DNA of 64,000 bases from positions 1 to 64,000 of IMG/VR virus record IMGVR_UViG_3300017788_002882; one strand, 5' to 3'. A program made the translations under genes and the position numbers. Shown here piece after piece: positions 41,128 to 49,103 of this stretch. Origin of the DNA: a virus. Numbering within the stretch: position 1 is the stretch's first letter; each line of letters begins with the position of its first letter. The notes below the pieces were generated by a model. The model saw nothing but the letters and a program-made list of their open reading frames with translations. It did not search any database and had not been told where the DNA came from.

Positions 41128-41772
41128 TTAACATGTTACGAAATTAAGTATGGTTCCAGATGTATCAACTTGAACCCCGTAATCATTTCCTCCGAATTTG
41201 AATTTAGTGAATTGATTATTTCCGTTGTATGGATTAAATAAAGTACCTCCAAAGGCATTTTGATATATTTTCACACCAATCACGGGTATTGCATCAGCTT
41301 CATTCAAGTAAGTATAATAATACAAGAATGTATAATTGTCACTACAAACATTGTCCGAAGTTTCGAACATACTCTGTCCTCTCTGATGAAGTGAGAACAC
41401 CTGAGTTTGAGTTGGACTTGGAGTATTGGTTGTCGTATTGGTTGGGGTTTGAGTTACTGTTGGAGTCACTGTAGATGTTGGCGAAGGGGTCCTTGTTGTA
41501 GTCTGAGTCACAGTTGGAGTTTGCGTTACAGTTGCCGTAATACTTGGGGTTGGGGTCGGTGTTATACCGATTACCTCCCCATCAATACATCCATTAACGT
41601 CTTCAATCTTTATGACAATACTCGAATTACTATAAGGTGGAGGCACATCAAATGTGTACGGGAAAACTGCCACAGTTGCAACATAAACACAACTTGCACT
41701 CAATGAATCACAATAGTATATTTCAACAGGTGTGTTTGCGGTTACGGAAGTTATTGTGACTTGTTGACTCAT
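41128..41772 (-). CDS. Tail-associated protein with Thr/Pro linker (214 residues)
   Basis: N-terminal about 75 residues (VTITSVTANTPVEIYYCDS, FPYTFDVPPPYS, IKIEDVNGC) are homologous to the whole small protein at 41769-41996. A Thr/Pro-rich linker (PTPTPSITATVTQTPTVTQT) follows, then a C-terminal domain with FYYYTYLNEADAIPV-like TFLYYYTYLNEADAIPV and GVQVDTSGTILNFVTC. Probable tail-tip or fibre component, by context. The stop of the 41769 gene overlaps its ATG. Confidence 0.55.
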   Translation of the reverse strand: MSQQVTITSVTANTPVEIYYCDSLSASCVYVATVAVFPYTFDVPPPYSNSSIVIKIEDVNGCIDGEVIGITPTPTPSITATVTQTPTVTQTTTRTPSPTSTVTPTVTQTPTNTTTNTPSPTQTQVFSLHQRGQSMFETSDNVCSDNYTFLYYYTYLNEADAIPVIGVKIYQNAFGGTLFNPYNGNNQFTKFKFGGNDYGVQVDTSGTILNFVTC

Positions 41773-41996
41773 GATACTACAGCGCTTGTTCCTGATATAA
41801 CACAGTTATTATTATCAATTGCCTTAATCATATAATTCGGTGAGGAATTATATGGTGCAGGAATATCGAAAATATATGGAAACGAAGAGTTTGTAATCGT
41901 TGAAATATAAAAACATCCCGAACCATCCACCTGACAAACATAAATGTCAAATGGAGTTTGTCCTGTAATGTTGGTAATTGTTACTTGTACTTCCAT
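41769..41996 (-). CDS. Small tail-type module protein (75 residues)
   Basis: Consists only of the module found at the N-terminus of the following 214-residue protein: VQVTITNITGQTPFDIYVCQ, SSFPYIFDIPAPYNSS and KAIDNNNC. It probably arose by duplication, without the Thr/Pro linker. The two Cys residues in YVCQVDGSGCF may pair. Four-base overlap (ATGA) with the next gene indicates coupled translation. Virion role inferred. Confidence 0.55.
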   Translation of the reverse strand: MEVQVTITNITGQTPFDIYVCQVDGSGCFYISTITNSSFPYIFDIPAPYNSSPNYMIKAIDNNNCVISGTSAVVS

Positions 41997-42009
41997 ATCT
42001 ATATTTTAT

Positions 42010-45000
42010 TTAACATTGAGTTGATGATAGTCCGATTACAACACCTGACCCATTCAAGTCCCAGTTTGCTCCTTGATGGAACACGTAAGTTTGACTTACC
42101 ACGTTTAATAATGTTGAGTCAACATACAATATACATCCTGAAGCAATTTCTTGGCAGTTGGAAAATAAGGTTTTAGGGTCGATTATTGCGTCAGAACAAG
42201 CATCAAATACGCTTATATCACTCACACCACTATTCCCAAACGTGCCAATATTTGCTGTGGCACAAGTCACACAGTCCGTATAAGTTTGAGTCGGAACTCC
42301 CGTAAAATAATTACCACCAAAGTTTATTGGTGTAACTTTTGCCGAAGGGATATAAGAGGTATTGAATCTTCCAACGTAATACCAACAATTTGCGTCATTG
42401 TCCTTGAATACTTCATTAACTGCTATTGGGAAAGATACTGGTTGTGTTTGAATTACTTGAATAATCGTTCCTCTTCCTCCACCGATACGATTACAGGATT
42501 GGTAAACATATAGGAAATTAGGTGTCACGGAAGGTGACGGTGTAATTGTTTGAGTTGGCGTGTTAGTTGCGGTTGGAGATTTAGTTTGAGACGGTGTTGG
42601 TGGAGGTGTAGTTCCATTGGTCGCAGTTTGTGAAGGAGTTGCGGTTGCAGATGGAGTTACAGTTGGTGTGACTCCCCCTGTAGCTGATGGTGTATTTGTT
42701 GGTGTCGTAGTTGTAGTTGGTGTCGCGGTAGGGATTGTAGTACAACCTCCACAACTTCCATAAAGCTGAATTATGTTTCCGATATTAGTGTTCGATGACA
42801 AATTACTATCATCTCTTGTATAAGTAACACAACGAATTTGTCCATTAACATTCGCTGAAATAGTCATACCAGTTGTGACTGGAATTCCTGAGAATGATAA
42901 TGAGTCAGAAGTATAATACTCTTGACCATCTTGACAGTCAGTAAATACTTTAACGGAAACACAACTGAATGTCTCATCCAACATTTCAAATGTAACATTA
43001 CCTCCAATTGCAACTGTCTTTGTCAAAGTTACTGAAGGAGTCAATGTCACCGTAGGAGTTGACGCATTGTATCCGCTAAGGCTAAAAGATATACCAACCC
43101 CTGAACAGAAATTACCTGTAGGAGATGGTGTCGGGGTGACACCAATTGAATTTAGAAGGAAATTTACATCGTCACAATCAACACTTGGTGTAGGTGTAGG
43201 AATTGGTTCCCAATCACAATCGAAGTAAGCATTGAAATCAAATGTCGAACAATCGATTGGAGTTGGTGTAGGTGTAGGACAAATTCCTCCCGTGAAATCA
43301 GTTGCTGAAATGTCAGGACATTGTGACCTACAAGGGTAGGCTCCTCTCAACAAACAACTTCCTCCCAATGAGGTACTTAGACACCAATATTCGGAGGTGT
43401 AATAAATTACCGCATAAGTTGTACCATCTCCCGAATAATAATTTTTGGAATTGTAAGTACCCGCTAAGCTATAATTTCCATTGTACCCTGAAAATGCAGG
43501 AAGGGTAGTGTACAAACAAAAATCAGAATATGTACAAGCTGAAGGTGATGCGGATACTGTTGGAGTATTCGTTGGAGTTGGTTGTGGTGTATTGGTTGGT
43601 GTAGGAGTTGGAACACATAATATACAATTATCAAAATCAGGTTCTCCGAAATCTGGCCCACCTGGTCCTGAGAATTCCACAAAACTGTAACACTCCCCAT
43701 TGTACAAATATGCCGCACCAACGAAGGCGGTGTCTTCATCTACGTTTGCGTATAAAACTTCACCATTGGAACATTTCGTCAATAATGCCGCAGTCAAAGC
43801 TGTTCTTGGACATAAAGAATCCGCACAAGTTGGAACTTGAGTGAATGTTACTCCAAGCGAATTATATAATGTTCCAACGGTGAATCCACTTACAATTGTA
43901 GCACATCCTTCAAACTCAGTACTTCCTGTAATATAGTATGTGTTTCCGAGTACATCAGGAATACCTGGTCCTCCGAATCTAAAAATATTGGACCCATTTG
44001 TACAATCTTGGAACTGTACGACTTTACTATTTGTTGGACTTGGACTTTGTGTTGGAGTCTGAGTTTGTGTCTGAGTTTGTGTCGGAGTTTCCGTAGGAGT
44101 TGAGGTGTTTGTTGCTGTTTGAGTTGGAGTCTCCGTTTGGGTTGGTGTCTGAGTTTGTGTCGGAGTTTCCGTAGGAGTTGAGGTGTTTGTCGCTGTTTGA
44201 GTTGGAGTTTCTGTAGGAGTACTTGTGTTCGTTGCAGTTTGTGTAGGGGTCTCAGTTGGTGTTTGTGTAGGAGTTTCAGTCGGCGTGTTAGTCGGTGTTT
44301 CAGTTGGTGTTTGTGTTGGAGTTTCTGTAGGTGTTGATGTATTAGTTGGAGTTTGAGTTGAGGTTTCTGTGGGAGTTTGAGTAGGCGTTTCTGTTGGAGT
44401 CTGAGTCGGAGTTTCCGTAGGTGTTGATGTATTAGTTGGAGTTTGAGTAAGCGTTTGTGTTGAAGTCTGAGTAGGGGTTTCTGTAGGTGTTGATGTGTTT
44501 GTTGTAGTCTGAGTCGGAGTTTCTGTATTTGTTGGAGTTGGAGTCGGTGTTAGTACTTCAAAACAACCTCCACAAAAACTTTCATCAACTTGAACAATTG
44601 TTAAACCTGCAGTCGCAGATACACTTCCAAGAATTGCACAAAAATATCCTGTTCCACCAGGGTAGGGTACATTGTTTATTGATTGAGAAACGTGGCTGCA
44701 ATCTAAATAACTTATTGTATTAATCCCACTCGGATCTCCATCATTAGTATATTGAAAACAAACACATCCGTCACCAGATGGAGTTATAGTAGGAGTTGGT
44801 GTTAGAGTGGGGGTTTCTGTAGGAGTGGTTGTTTCTGTGGGCGTTGGTGTTTCGGTATTAGTTGGAGTTGGAGTTGGTGTTTGGTTAGTAGGTGTTTGTG
44901 ATGGGGTTGGATTTGGAGTTGGAGTCACTGGAGCCGCACAACACTCGGTCAAAGTCTGACTTATAGAAGATATAGGCCCAATTATTTGTGTATTATTCTT

Positions 45001-45222
45001 GTAATAATATATGTTTGGTGATGGTGTCCCTGTCGTATCGATACAAAGGTCGTTCAAGAATGTACCTGAAAGTGTGTATAAATCTTGTTGAGAGTTTCCA
45101 CTACAATCTATGTAATCAACGTATACGGTATTGTCAAACTTACCAGGGTCGGTATTACCAATTGCATCATCTAAATCGACTTGGTCGATGACTACATCAT
45201 AATAAAAACACGTACACGCCAT
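42010..45222 (-). CDS. Giant mucin-like Thr/Pro-rich tail protein (1070 residues)
   Basis: The N-terminus [13 protein letters not shown] with [10 protein letters not shown] shares the Cys-rich module of the 38605-41100 protein. Thr/Pro/Gln-rich segments ([16 protein letters not shown]-like) occupy residues about 97-150 and 225-395, with shorter ones near 530-550, 690 and 830-900. They separate Cys-containing domains such as [17 protein letters not shown]. The Thr density resembles mucin stalks and makes it a candidate substrate for the adjacent O-glycosylation genes. Tail-fibre role is inferred from composition and position. Confidence 0.6.
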   Translation of the reverse strand: MACTCFYYDVVIDQVDLDDAIGNTDPGKFDNTVYVDYIDCSGNSQQDLYTLSGTFLNDLCIDTTGTPSPNIYYYKNNTQIIGPISSISQTLTECCAAPVTPTPNPTPSQTPTNQTPTPTPTNTETPTPTETTTPTETPTLTPTPTITPSGDGCVCFQYTNDGDPSGINTISYLDCSHVSQSINNVPYPGGTGYFCAILGSVSATAGLTIVQVDESFCGGCFEVLTPTPTPTNTETPTQTTTNTSTPTETPTQTSTQTLTQTPTNTSTPTETPTQTPTETPTQTPTETSTQTPTNTSTPTETPTQTPTETPTNTPTETPTQTPTETPTQTATNTSTPTETPTQTATNTSTPTETPTQTQTPTQTETPTQTATNTSTPTETPTQTQTQTQTPTQSPSPTNSKVVQFQDCTNGSNIFRFGGPGIPDVLGNTYYITGSTEFEGCATIVSGFTVGTLYNSLGVTFTQVPTCADSLCPRTALTAALLTKCSNGEVLYANVDEDTAFVGAAYLYNGECYSFVEFSGPGGPDFGEPDFDNCILCVPTPTPTNTPQPTPTNTPTVSASPSACTYSDFCLYTTLPAFSGYNGNYSLAGTYNSKNYYSGDGTTYAVIYYTSEYWCLSTSLGGSCLLRGAYPCRSQCPDISATDFTGGICPTPTPTPIDCSTFDFNAYFDCDWEPIPTPTPSVDCDDVNFLLNSIGVTPTPSPTGNFCSGVGISFSLSGYNASTPTVTLTPSVTLTKTVAIGGNVTFEMLDETFSCVSVKVFTDCQDGQEYYTSDSLSFSGIPVTTGMTISANVNGQIRCVTYTRDDSNLSSNTNIGNIIQLYGSCGGCTTIPTATPTTTTTPTNTPSATGGVTPTVTPSATATPSQTATNGTTPPPTPSQTKSPTATNTPTQTITPSPSVTPNFLYVYQSCNRIGGGRGTIIQVIQTQPVSFPIAVNEVFKDNDANCWYYVGRFNTSYIPSAKVTPINFGGNYFTGVPTQTYTDCVTCATANIGTFGNSGVSDISVFDACSDAIIDPKTLFSNCQEIASGCILYVDSTLLNVVSQTYVFHQGANWDLNGSGVVIGLSSTQC
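44035..44545 (-). repeat. Thr/Pro tandem coding repeat
   Basis: About 510 bases encode repeated PTETPTQT and [12 protein letters not shown] units (30-60 bases each). Several copies of about 60 bases are near identical at 44085-44230. Such arrays change length by recombination between generations. Confidence 0.8.
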
Positions 45223-45239
45223 AAAAACTTTTTTGTATA

Positions 45240-45249
45240 ATATAAATAA
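45240..45249 (-). promoter_or_regulatory. TATTTAT-type upstream element
   Basis: TTATTTATAT on the minus strand, 17 bases before the ATG of the 1070-residue gene, inside the 111-base divergent gap at 45223-45333. On the plus strand it reads TATAAATA. Confidence 0.35.
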
Positions 45250-45267
45250 CCTGATTACAGGTTTTTA
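45250..45267. promoter_or_regulatory. Hairpin in the divergent intergenic region
   Basis: ACCTG at 45249-45254 region pairs with CAGGT around ATTA, followed by TTTTT on the plus strand. It sits in the only region from which tail genes and the modification locus diverge. It could be an attenuator, leader terminator or operator; I cannot tell which. Confidence 0.3.
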
Positions 45268-45319
45268 CACATTAGGTAATATAGTTTTATCAAAAAACAA
45301 ATAAAGTGGAGACATCAGA

Positions 45320-45329
45320 ATATTTATTG
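45320..45329 (+). promoter_or_regulatory. TATTTAT-type upstream element
   Basis: ATATTTATTG on the plus strand, four bases before the ATG at 45334. Identical to the element before the Dps-like gene at 623-632. Confidence 0.35.
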
Positions 45330-45333
45330 TTGT

Positions 45334-45507
45334 ATGAAACTTCTAAAGACAATACAAAACATTATTAAGGAAGCTGAGGAACAATATCATCTTGCTTGTG
45401 AATCTTGTGTCCCGATTGAAGAAATAGACAAATTAGAAAAACAATACAAAGATTCTTTAAAACTGATGAAATTGTATCAATCAGAGGAAAAAAAGAAAAG
45501 TAAATAA
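45334..45507 (+). CDS. Small helical protein opening the modification locus (57 residues)
   Basis: ATG at 45334-45336, TAA at 45505-45507. Sequence MKLLKTIQNIIKEAEEQYHL, a Cys pair in LACESCVPIEE, then a charged helix (DKLEKQYKDSLKLMKLYQ). It is the first plus-strand gene after the divergent promoter region. Function unknown; the small helical build could be regulatory. Confidence 0.6.
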   Translation: MKLLKTIQNIIKEAEEQYHLACESCVPIEEIDKLEKQYKDSLKLMKLYQSEEKKKSK

Positions 45508-45543
45508 TAGATTTTCCAACAGTCTTTTGTATATTTCTCCAAT

Positions 45544-46497
45544 ATGAAAGACCCATTATTGGATTTACATTTGTCTAAAGGACTTGGAGATACAATTTCA
45601 TCTACCCCTGTACTTCGTAAATTATTTTTTGCATACGGAAAAAAAATATCAGTACTCACAGACCATCCAGACATTTTTAAAAACAACAACTACGTTGACA
45701 AAATTTTCAACACTTCCGAAGTAAGTCGTGAAGATTTGGCAGAAAATTATGAATTGTTGGTGAGTTTTGCTCCGAATTTGGAAAACCAATACAAATTAGG
45801 ATTACGTCATAATACAATGGACATCCGACAGTTTCATGCATCGGGATTGGGATTTTCACTATTACCTGAGGAATGTCACACGGACTTTATTCCTGACGAA
45901 TGGGAACCGATTCAGGATTTACCTGAAAAATTTGTTGTGATTCATCCTGTTCAAAGTTGGGCATCAAGGACTTGGGATATTGAAAAATGGAAATTATTAA
46001 CCTCAATGTTGAATGACAATGGAATTGCGGTTGTATCTGTTGGGAAGTCTTCGAGCGAAATAGGATTTCATATGGTACAAAAACCCATTTTTGATTTTCC
46101 TATAAAATTTGGTCTGAATCTCATGAATCAAACATCCATATCTCAAACTTGGTGGTTAATCCAAAAAAGTTTGGCAATTATTACGATGGATTCAGGACTT
46201 TTACATTTGGCAGGAACCACAGATGCTCAAATCATTCAATTGGGTAGTTCAATTAATTGGAAATTGAGAGCCCCTTTCCGACACGGAAGACAAGATTATA
46301 AATATAATTATGTCGATGGTGATTGTAAAATCGCTTGCGCTTCTGACATGAGATATGGTGTCAGAGAATGGAATTCAATACGTGGAATCCCACCACTTGT
46401 TGGTTGTTTGGAAAATAAATCAGAATTTGTTTGTCACCCCAATGTGCCACAAGTTTTCAATAAAGTTTTAGAAATTCTGAAAATAATAAACCAATAA
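45544..46497 (+). CDS. GT9-family glycosyltransferase (heptosyltransferase-like)
   Basis: The 317-residue protein has the family-9 N-terminus KGLGDTISSTPVLRKLF, VIHPVQSWASRTWDIEKW (nucleotide-binding region) near residue 140, and DSGLLHLAGTTDAQIIQLGS with the conserved D-x-G-xxH near 220. GT9 enzymes use ADP-heptose or related donors, usually to build LPS core. No membrane segment or signal peptide is seen, so it acts in the cytoplasm. A role in virion or host glycan modification is inferred. Confidence 0.75.
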   Translation: MKDPLLDLHLSKGLGDTISSTPVLRKLFFAYGKKISVLTDHPDIFKNNNYVDKIFNTSEVSREDLAENYELLVSFAPNLENQYKLGLRHNTMDIRQFHASGLGFSLLPEECHTDFIPDEWEPIQDLPEKFVVIHPVQSWASRTWDIEKWKLLTSMLNDNGIAVVSVGKSSSEIGFHMVQKPIFDFPIKFGLNLMNQTSISQTWWLIQKSLAIITMDSGLLHLAGTTDAQIIQLGSSINWKLRAPFRHGRQDYKYNYVDGDCKIACASDMRYGVREWNSIRGIPPLVGCLENKSEFVCHPNVPQVFNKVLEILKIINQ

Positions 46498-46517
46498 ATT
46501 ATAAAATAGTCAAATAT

Positions 46518-47138
46518 ATGAAAAATAGAACCAAATCTCGTATTGATTTGATTATGGAAATGGGAAAAAAATTTCCGATTGGTAAAGGTATTGAAATTGG
46601 TACATTCAAAGGGGAATTTTCTAAGAAAATTGTAGAAAATTGGGGTGGGACATTGTACATGGTAGATGTTTGGAGACCCCTTCCGAATGAGGAGTACTTG
46701 GATTCGAGTAATCACGGTAATTATGAAAATGAAATTTATGTCGAGGCAATGAATAACATAAATGGATTTGAAGATAGAGCAATTATGATAAGGGCTTCGT
46801 CGGAAATTGCTTCGAACATTTTTGAAGATTACTCGTTAGATTTCGTTTACATAGATGCAAACCATGCATATGATTATGTTGTCCGAGACATTGAGTTATG
46901 GTTTCCAAAAGTAAAAAAAGGTGGTTATTTGTGTGGTCATGATTATATTGATATGGATTGGTATAATGACCCTAATTTTTGCGAAAATGGAAAAGACAAA
47001 CACATCTACAGTTCTAACTTTCAGTTTTATCACGGAGTGTTCGGAGTTAATCCTGCTGTTGATGAATTTTGTGAAAAATATAAATATGATTTTCAAATCA
47101 CAAATGAGTGGTTTGGGACATGGTGGTTAGAAAAATAA
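46518..47138 (+). CDS. Class I SAM-dependent methyltransferase
   Basis: The 206-residue Rossmann protein has motif I KGIEIGTFKGEFSKKI near residue 20, then LYMVDVW and FVYIDANHAYDYVVRDIELW near 115, and GGYLCGHDYI. The pattern resembles Methyltransf_24 proteins that accompany glycan or peptide biosynthesis. Its substrate may be a sugar moiety produced in the same locus. Six bases separate its stop from the next start. Confidence 0.75.
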   Translation: MKNRTKSRIDLIMEMGKKFPIGKGIEIGTFKGEFSKKIVENWGGTLYMVDVWRPLPNEEYLDSSNHGNYENEIYVEAMNNINGFEDRAIMIRASSEIASNIFEDYSLDFVYIDANHAYDYVVRDIELWFPKVKKGGYLCGHDYIDMDWYNDPNFCENGKDKHIYSSNFQFYHGVFGVNPAVDEFCEKYKYDFQITNEWFGTWWLEK

Positions 47139-47140
47139 AT

Positions 47141-47863
47141 ATGAAACTTTCAGTTATTGTTTTGTGTTATAATTTCGAAAAATACATTGAACAATGTTTA
47201 TTATCTATTTTGGCTCAGAGGACTACCTTTGATTTCGAAATTTTAATTAGGGATGATTTTTCGTCCGACAAGTCATCATCCATTATAAAACGAATTGCAT
47301 TTTGGAATCCAAATATTAAATTCATCGAAGGAACCGAAAATATTGGGTTTGCAAAAAGTTATAAACAACTTTTAGATTTATCACAAGGTGAATATATTGC
47401 ATATACCGACGGTGATGACTATTGGACTAATTTGTATAAATTACAAAAACAATGTGATTTTTTAGATTTCAATCCTGATTACGTTTTAACTTGTACGGGC
47501 TATTGGCAAAAGGACGAAAATGAAAATTTTATCCCGTCAGAACCAAATTTATGGCTCTGCCCACTCAAACGTGATGTCGATAATAACATTCTTTCTGAAT
47601 ATATGTTAGAAGCGAATCACTCACATTATGGAAAGTTATATCGTAATGTACCACATTTTTTTGAATATATGTACGATTTACCTTTGTTGGACTGGCCGAT
47701 GAATTTTGAACTTTCGTTATTGGGTAAAATTAAATTCTTAGACTACCCAACAGGAGTTTATAGGAAACATTCTCAAGGACTAATGAAGTCCGTAAGTTCC
47801 CAAATAAATGCAGGAGAACAAATTATAACTATCTTGAAAAAAAGGTGGAATGAAATAAATTAA
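47141..47863 (+). CDS. GT2-family glycosyltransferase
   Basis: The ATG at 47141 (MKLSVIVLCYNFEKYIEQCL) is chosen; the frame opens 33 bases earlier inside the preceding gene. The GT-A fold is clear: SVIVLCYN, LSILAQRTTFDFEILIRDDF, YTDGDDYW (DxD-like) near residue 95 and a C-terminal helical part. It transfers a sugar from a nucleotide donor in the cytoplasm, donor unknown. Confidence 0.85.
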   Translation: MKLSVIVLCYNFEKYIEQCLLSILAQRTTFDFEILIRDDFSSDKSSSIIKRIAFWNPNIKFIEGTENIGFAKSYKQLLDLSQGEYIAYTDGDDYWTNLYKLQKQCDFLDFNPDYVLTCTGYWQKDENENFIPSEPNLWLCPLKRDVDNNILSEYMLEANHSHYGKLYRNVPHFFEYMYDLPLLDWPMNFELSLLGKIKFLDYPTGVYRKHSQGLMKSVSSQINAGEQIITILKKRWNEIN

Positions 47864-47868
47864 TAAAA

Positions 47869-48510
47869 ATGGCTAATGGAATTTACAAAATAACTGAGGA
47901 TTTTGAAAAAGCACTTTCGGACTACACTGGGTCTCCGTATGTGGTGACTTTAGATAATATGAGTAACGGGCTTTTCCTTGCGTTATATTATGAACATAAA
48001 ATTAAAGGCAGAACTGAAAAGATAATTACCATCCCATCACGAACTTACCCATCGGTCCCTTGTGAAATTATTCATGCGGGGTTAAAAGTTGGGTTTGAAT
48101 CCGTAGAAGGTAAAACGATAAAAGGAGTATATCAACTTAAAGGCTCTAATGTTTGGGATTCCGCCTTAAGATTCACTGCAGATATGTATATACCAAACAC
48201 TCACATGTGTATATCATTTACTGGTCCATACAAACATTTCAAATTATCCAAGGGCGGTGCAATTTTGACGGATGACCATGAAGCATATCTTTGGTTTAAA
48301 AGAGCAAGATATAGTGGTAGAAGAGAAACTTCATACCATGATGACCATTTTGATATGTTAGGTTGGAACTTTTATATGATGCCAGAGTTAGCTGCTAGAG
48401 GAATATTATTAATGAACCAATTTTATAATTTGGATGGCACTAAAAAACACAATCAAGATTTAGAATTACCATATCCTGATTTAAGTAAATTTGAAATTTA
48501 TACAAAATGA
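47869..48510 (+). CDS. Short DegT/DnrJ/EryC1/StrS-like PLP enzyme (213 residues)
   Basis: Segments typical of sugar aminotransferases are visible: VVTLDNMSNGLFLALYY, ITIPSRTYPSVPCEIIHAGL, NVWDSALRFTAD (PLP-ring Asp) and ISFTGPYKHFKLSKGGAILT (candidate PLP-Lys). The fold's C-terminal small domain is missing: full enzymes have 370-400 residues. It could be a binding or degenerate form or need a partner. It makes or binds an amino-sugar in the locus if active. Confidence 0.6.
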   Translation: MANGIYKITEDFEKALSDYTGSPYVVTLDNMSNGLFLALYYEHKIKGRTEKIITIPSRTYPSVPCEIIHAGLKVGFESVEGKTIKGVYQLKGSNVWDSALRFTADMYIPNTHMCISFTGPYKHFKLSKGGAILTDDHEAYLWFKRARYSGRRETSYHDDHFDMLGWNFYMMPELAARGILLMNQFYNLDGTKKHNQDLELPYPDLSKFEIYTK

Positions 48511-49094
48511 AAAAGGCATTAATCGGCGCAGGAGGGTTTGCAGATGAGATAAAGGCTCAGATGAATGAGTTTGATATGATTTGTTTTGTTGATGATTTTT
48601 ATTACAAAGAAAATAATAAAAATATCCTACCTCTATCAGAATTTAATCCTGCCGAATATGAAGTTTTGGTCGCAGTGGGCGATAGTTTTTTACGAAAAGA
48701 TTTAATTAATAGATTGCCAAAAGAAACTAAGTATTTTACATTCATACATAGTTCTGCACAAATATTAGGAAATGATGTGGAAATTGGCGAAGGTAGTGTT
48801 GTATGTGCGGGAACAATAATAACTACAAATTGTATAATAGGAAAGCATACGCATTTAAACTTACATACAACAATTGGGCACGATTGTAGAATAGATGATT
48901 ACTTTACTACTGCTCCTGGTGCAAAAATATCTGGAAATAATCAAATAGGTGAGTGTGTGTACATAGGAACAAATGCATCAACTAAACAAAAGTTAAAAAT
49001 ATCAGATAATGTAGTGGTTGGGATGAACGCAGCAGTTGTAAAAGATATTTCTGAACCAGGAACCTATGTAGGAGTTCCATCAAGAAAAATATAA
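48507..49094 (+). CDS. NeuD/PglD-type sugar O-acyltransferase
   Basis: The 195-residue protein starts MKKALIGAGGFADEIKAQ, a Rossmann-like head, followed by left-handed beta-helix hexapeptides: NDVEIGEGSVVCAGTIITT, then TTIGHDCRIDDYFT with the catalytic His, and KISDNVVVGMNAAVVKDI. PglD and NeuD acetylate amino sugars (bacillosamine, sialic acid) using acetyl-CoA. It pairs with the DegT-like gene, overlapping it by ATGA, the classical order aminotransferase then acyltransferase. Confidence 0.8.
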   Translation: MKKALIGAGGFADEIKAQMNEFDMICFVDDFYYKENNKNILPLSEFNPAEYEVLVAVGDSFLRKDLINRLPKETKYFTFIHSSAQILGNDVEIGEGSVVCAGTIITTNCIIGKHTHLNLHTTIGHDCRIDDYFTTAPGAKISGNNQIGECVYIGTNASTKQKLKISDNVVVGMNAAVVKDISEPGTYVGVPSRKI

Positions 49095-49103
49095 TTTACA
49101 CAT

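Noticed and set aside
41407-41706. Plus-strand frame of 99 codons opposite the Thr/Pro linker
   Set aside because: Trp/Ser/Cys-rich sequence produced by reading the ACN/CCN repeats backwards; it lies inside well-supported minus-strand genes.
44035-44545. Possible CRISPR-like or regulatory DNA repeat array
   Set aside because: Repeats are in frame, encode Thr/Pro units, vary at synonymous sites and have no unique spacers.
45223-45333. tRNA or other structured RNA in the divergent gap
   Set aside because: Only a short hairpin is visible; no cloverleaf, and no tRNA-like gene was seen in any gap of the window.
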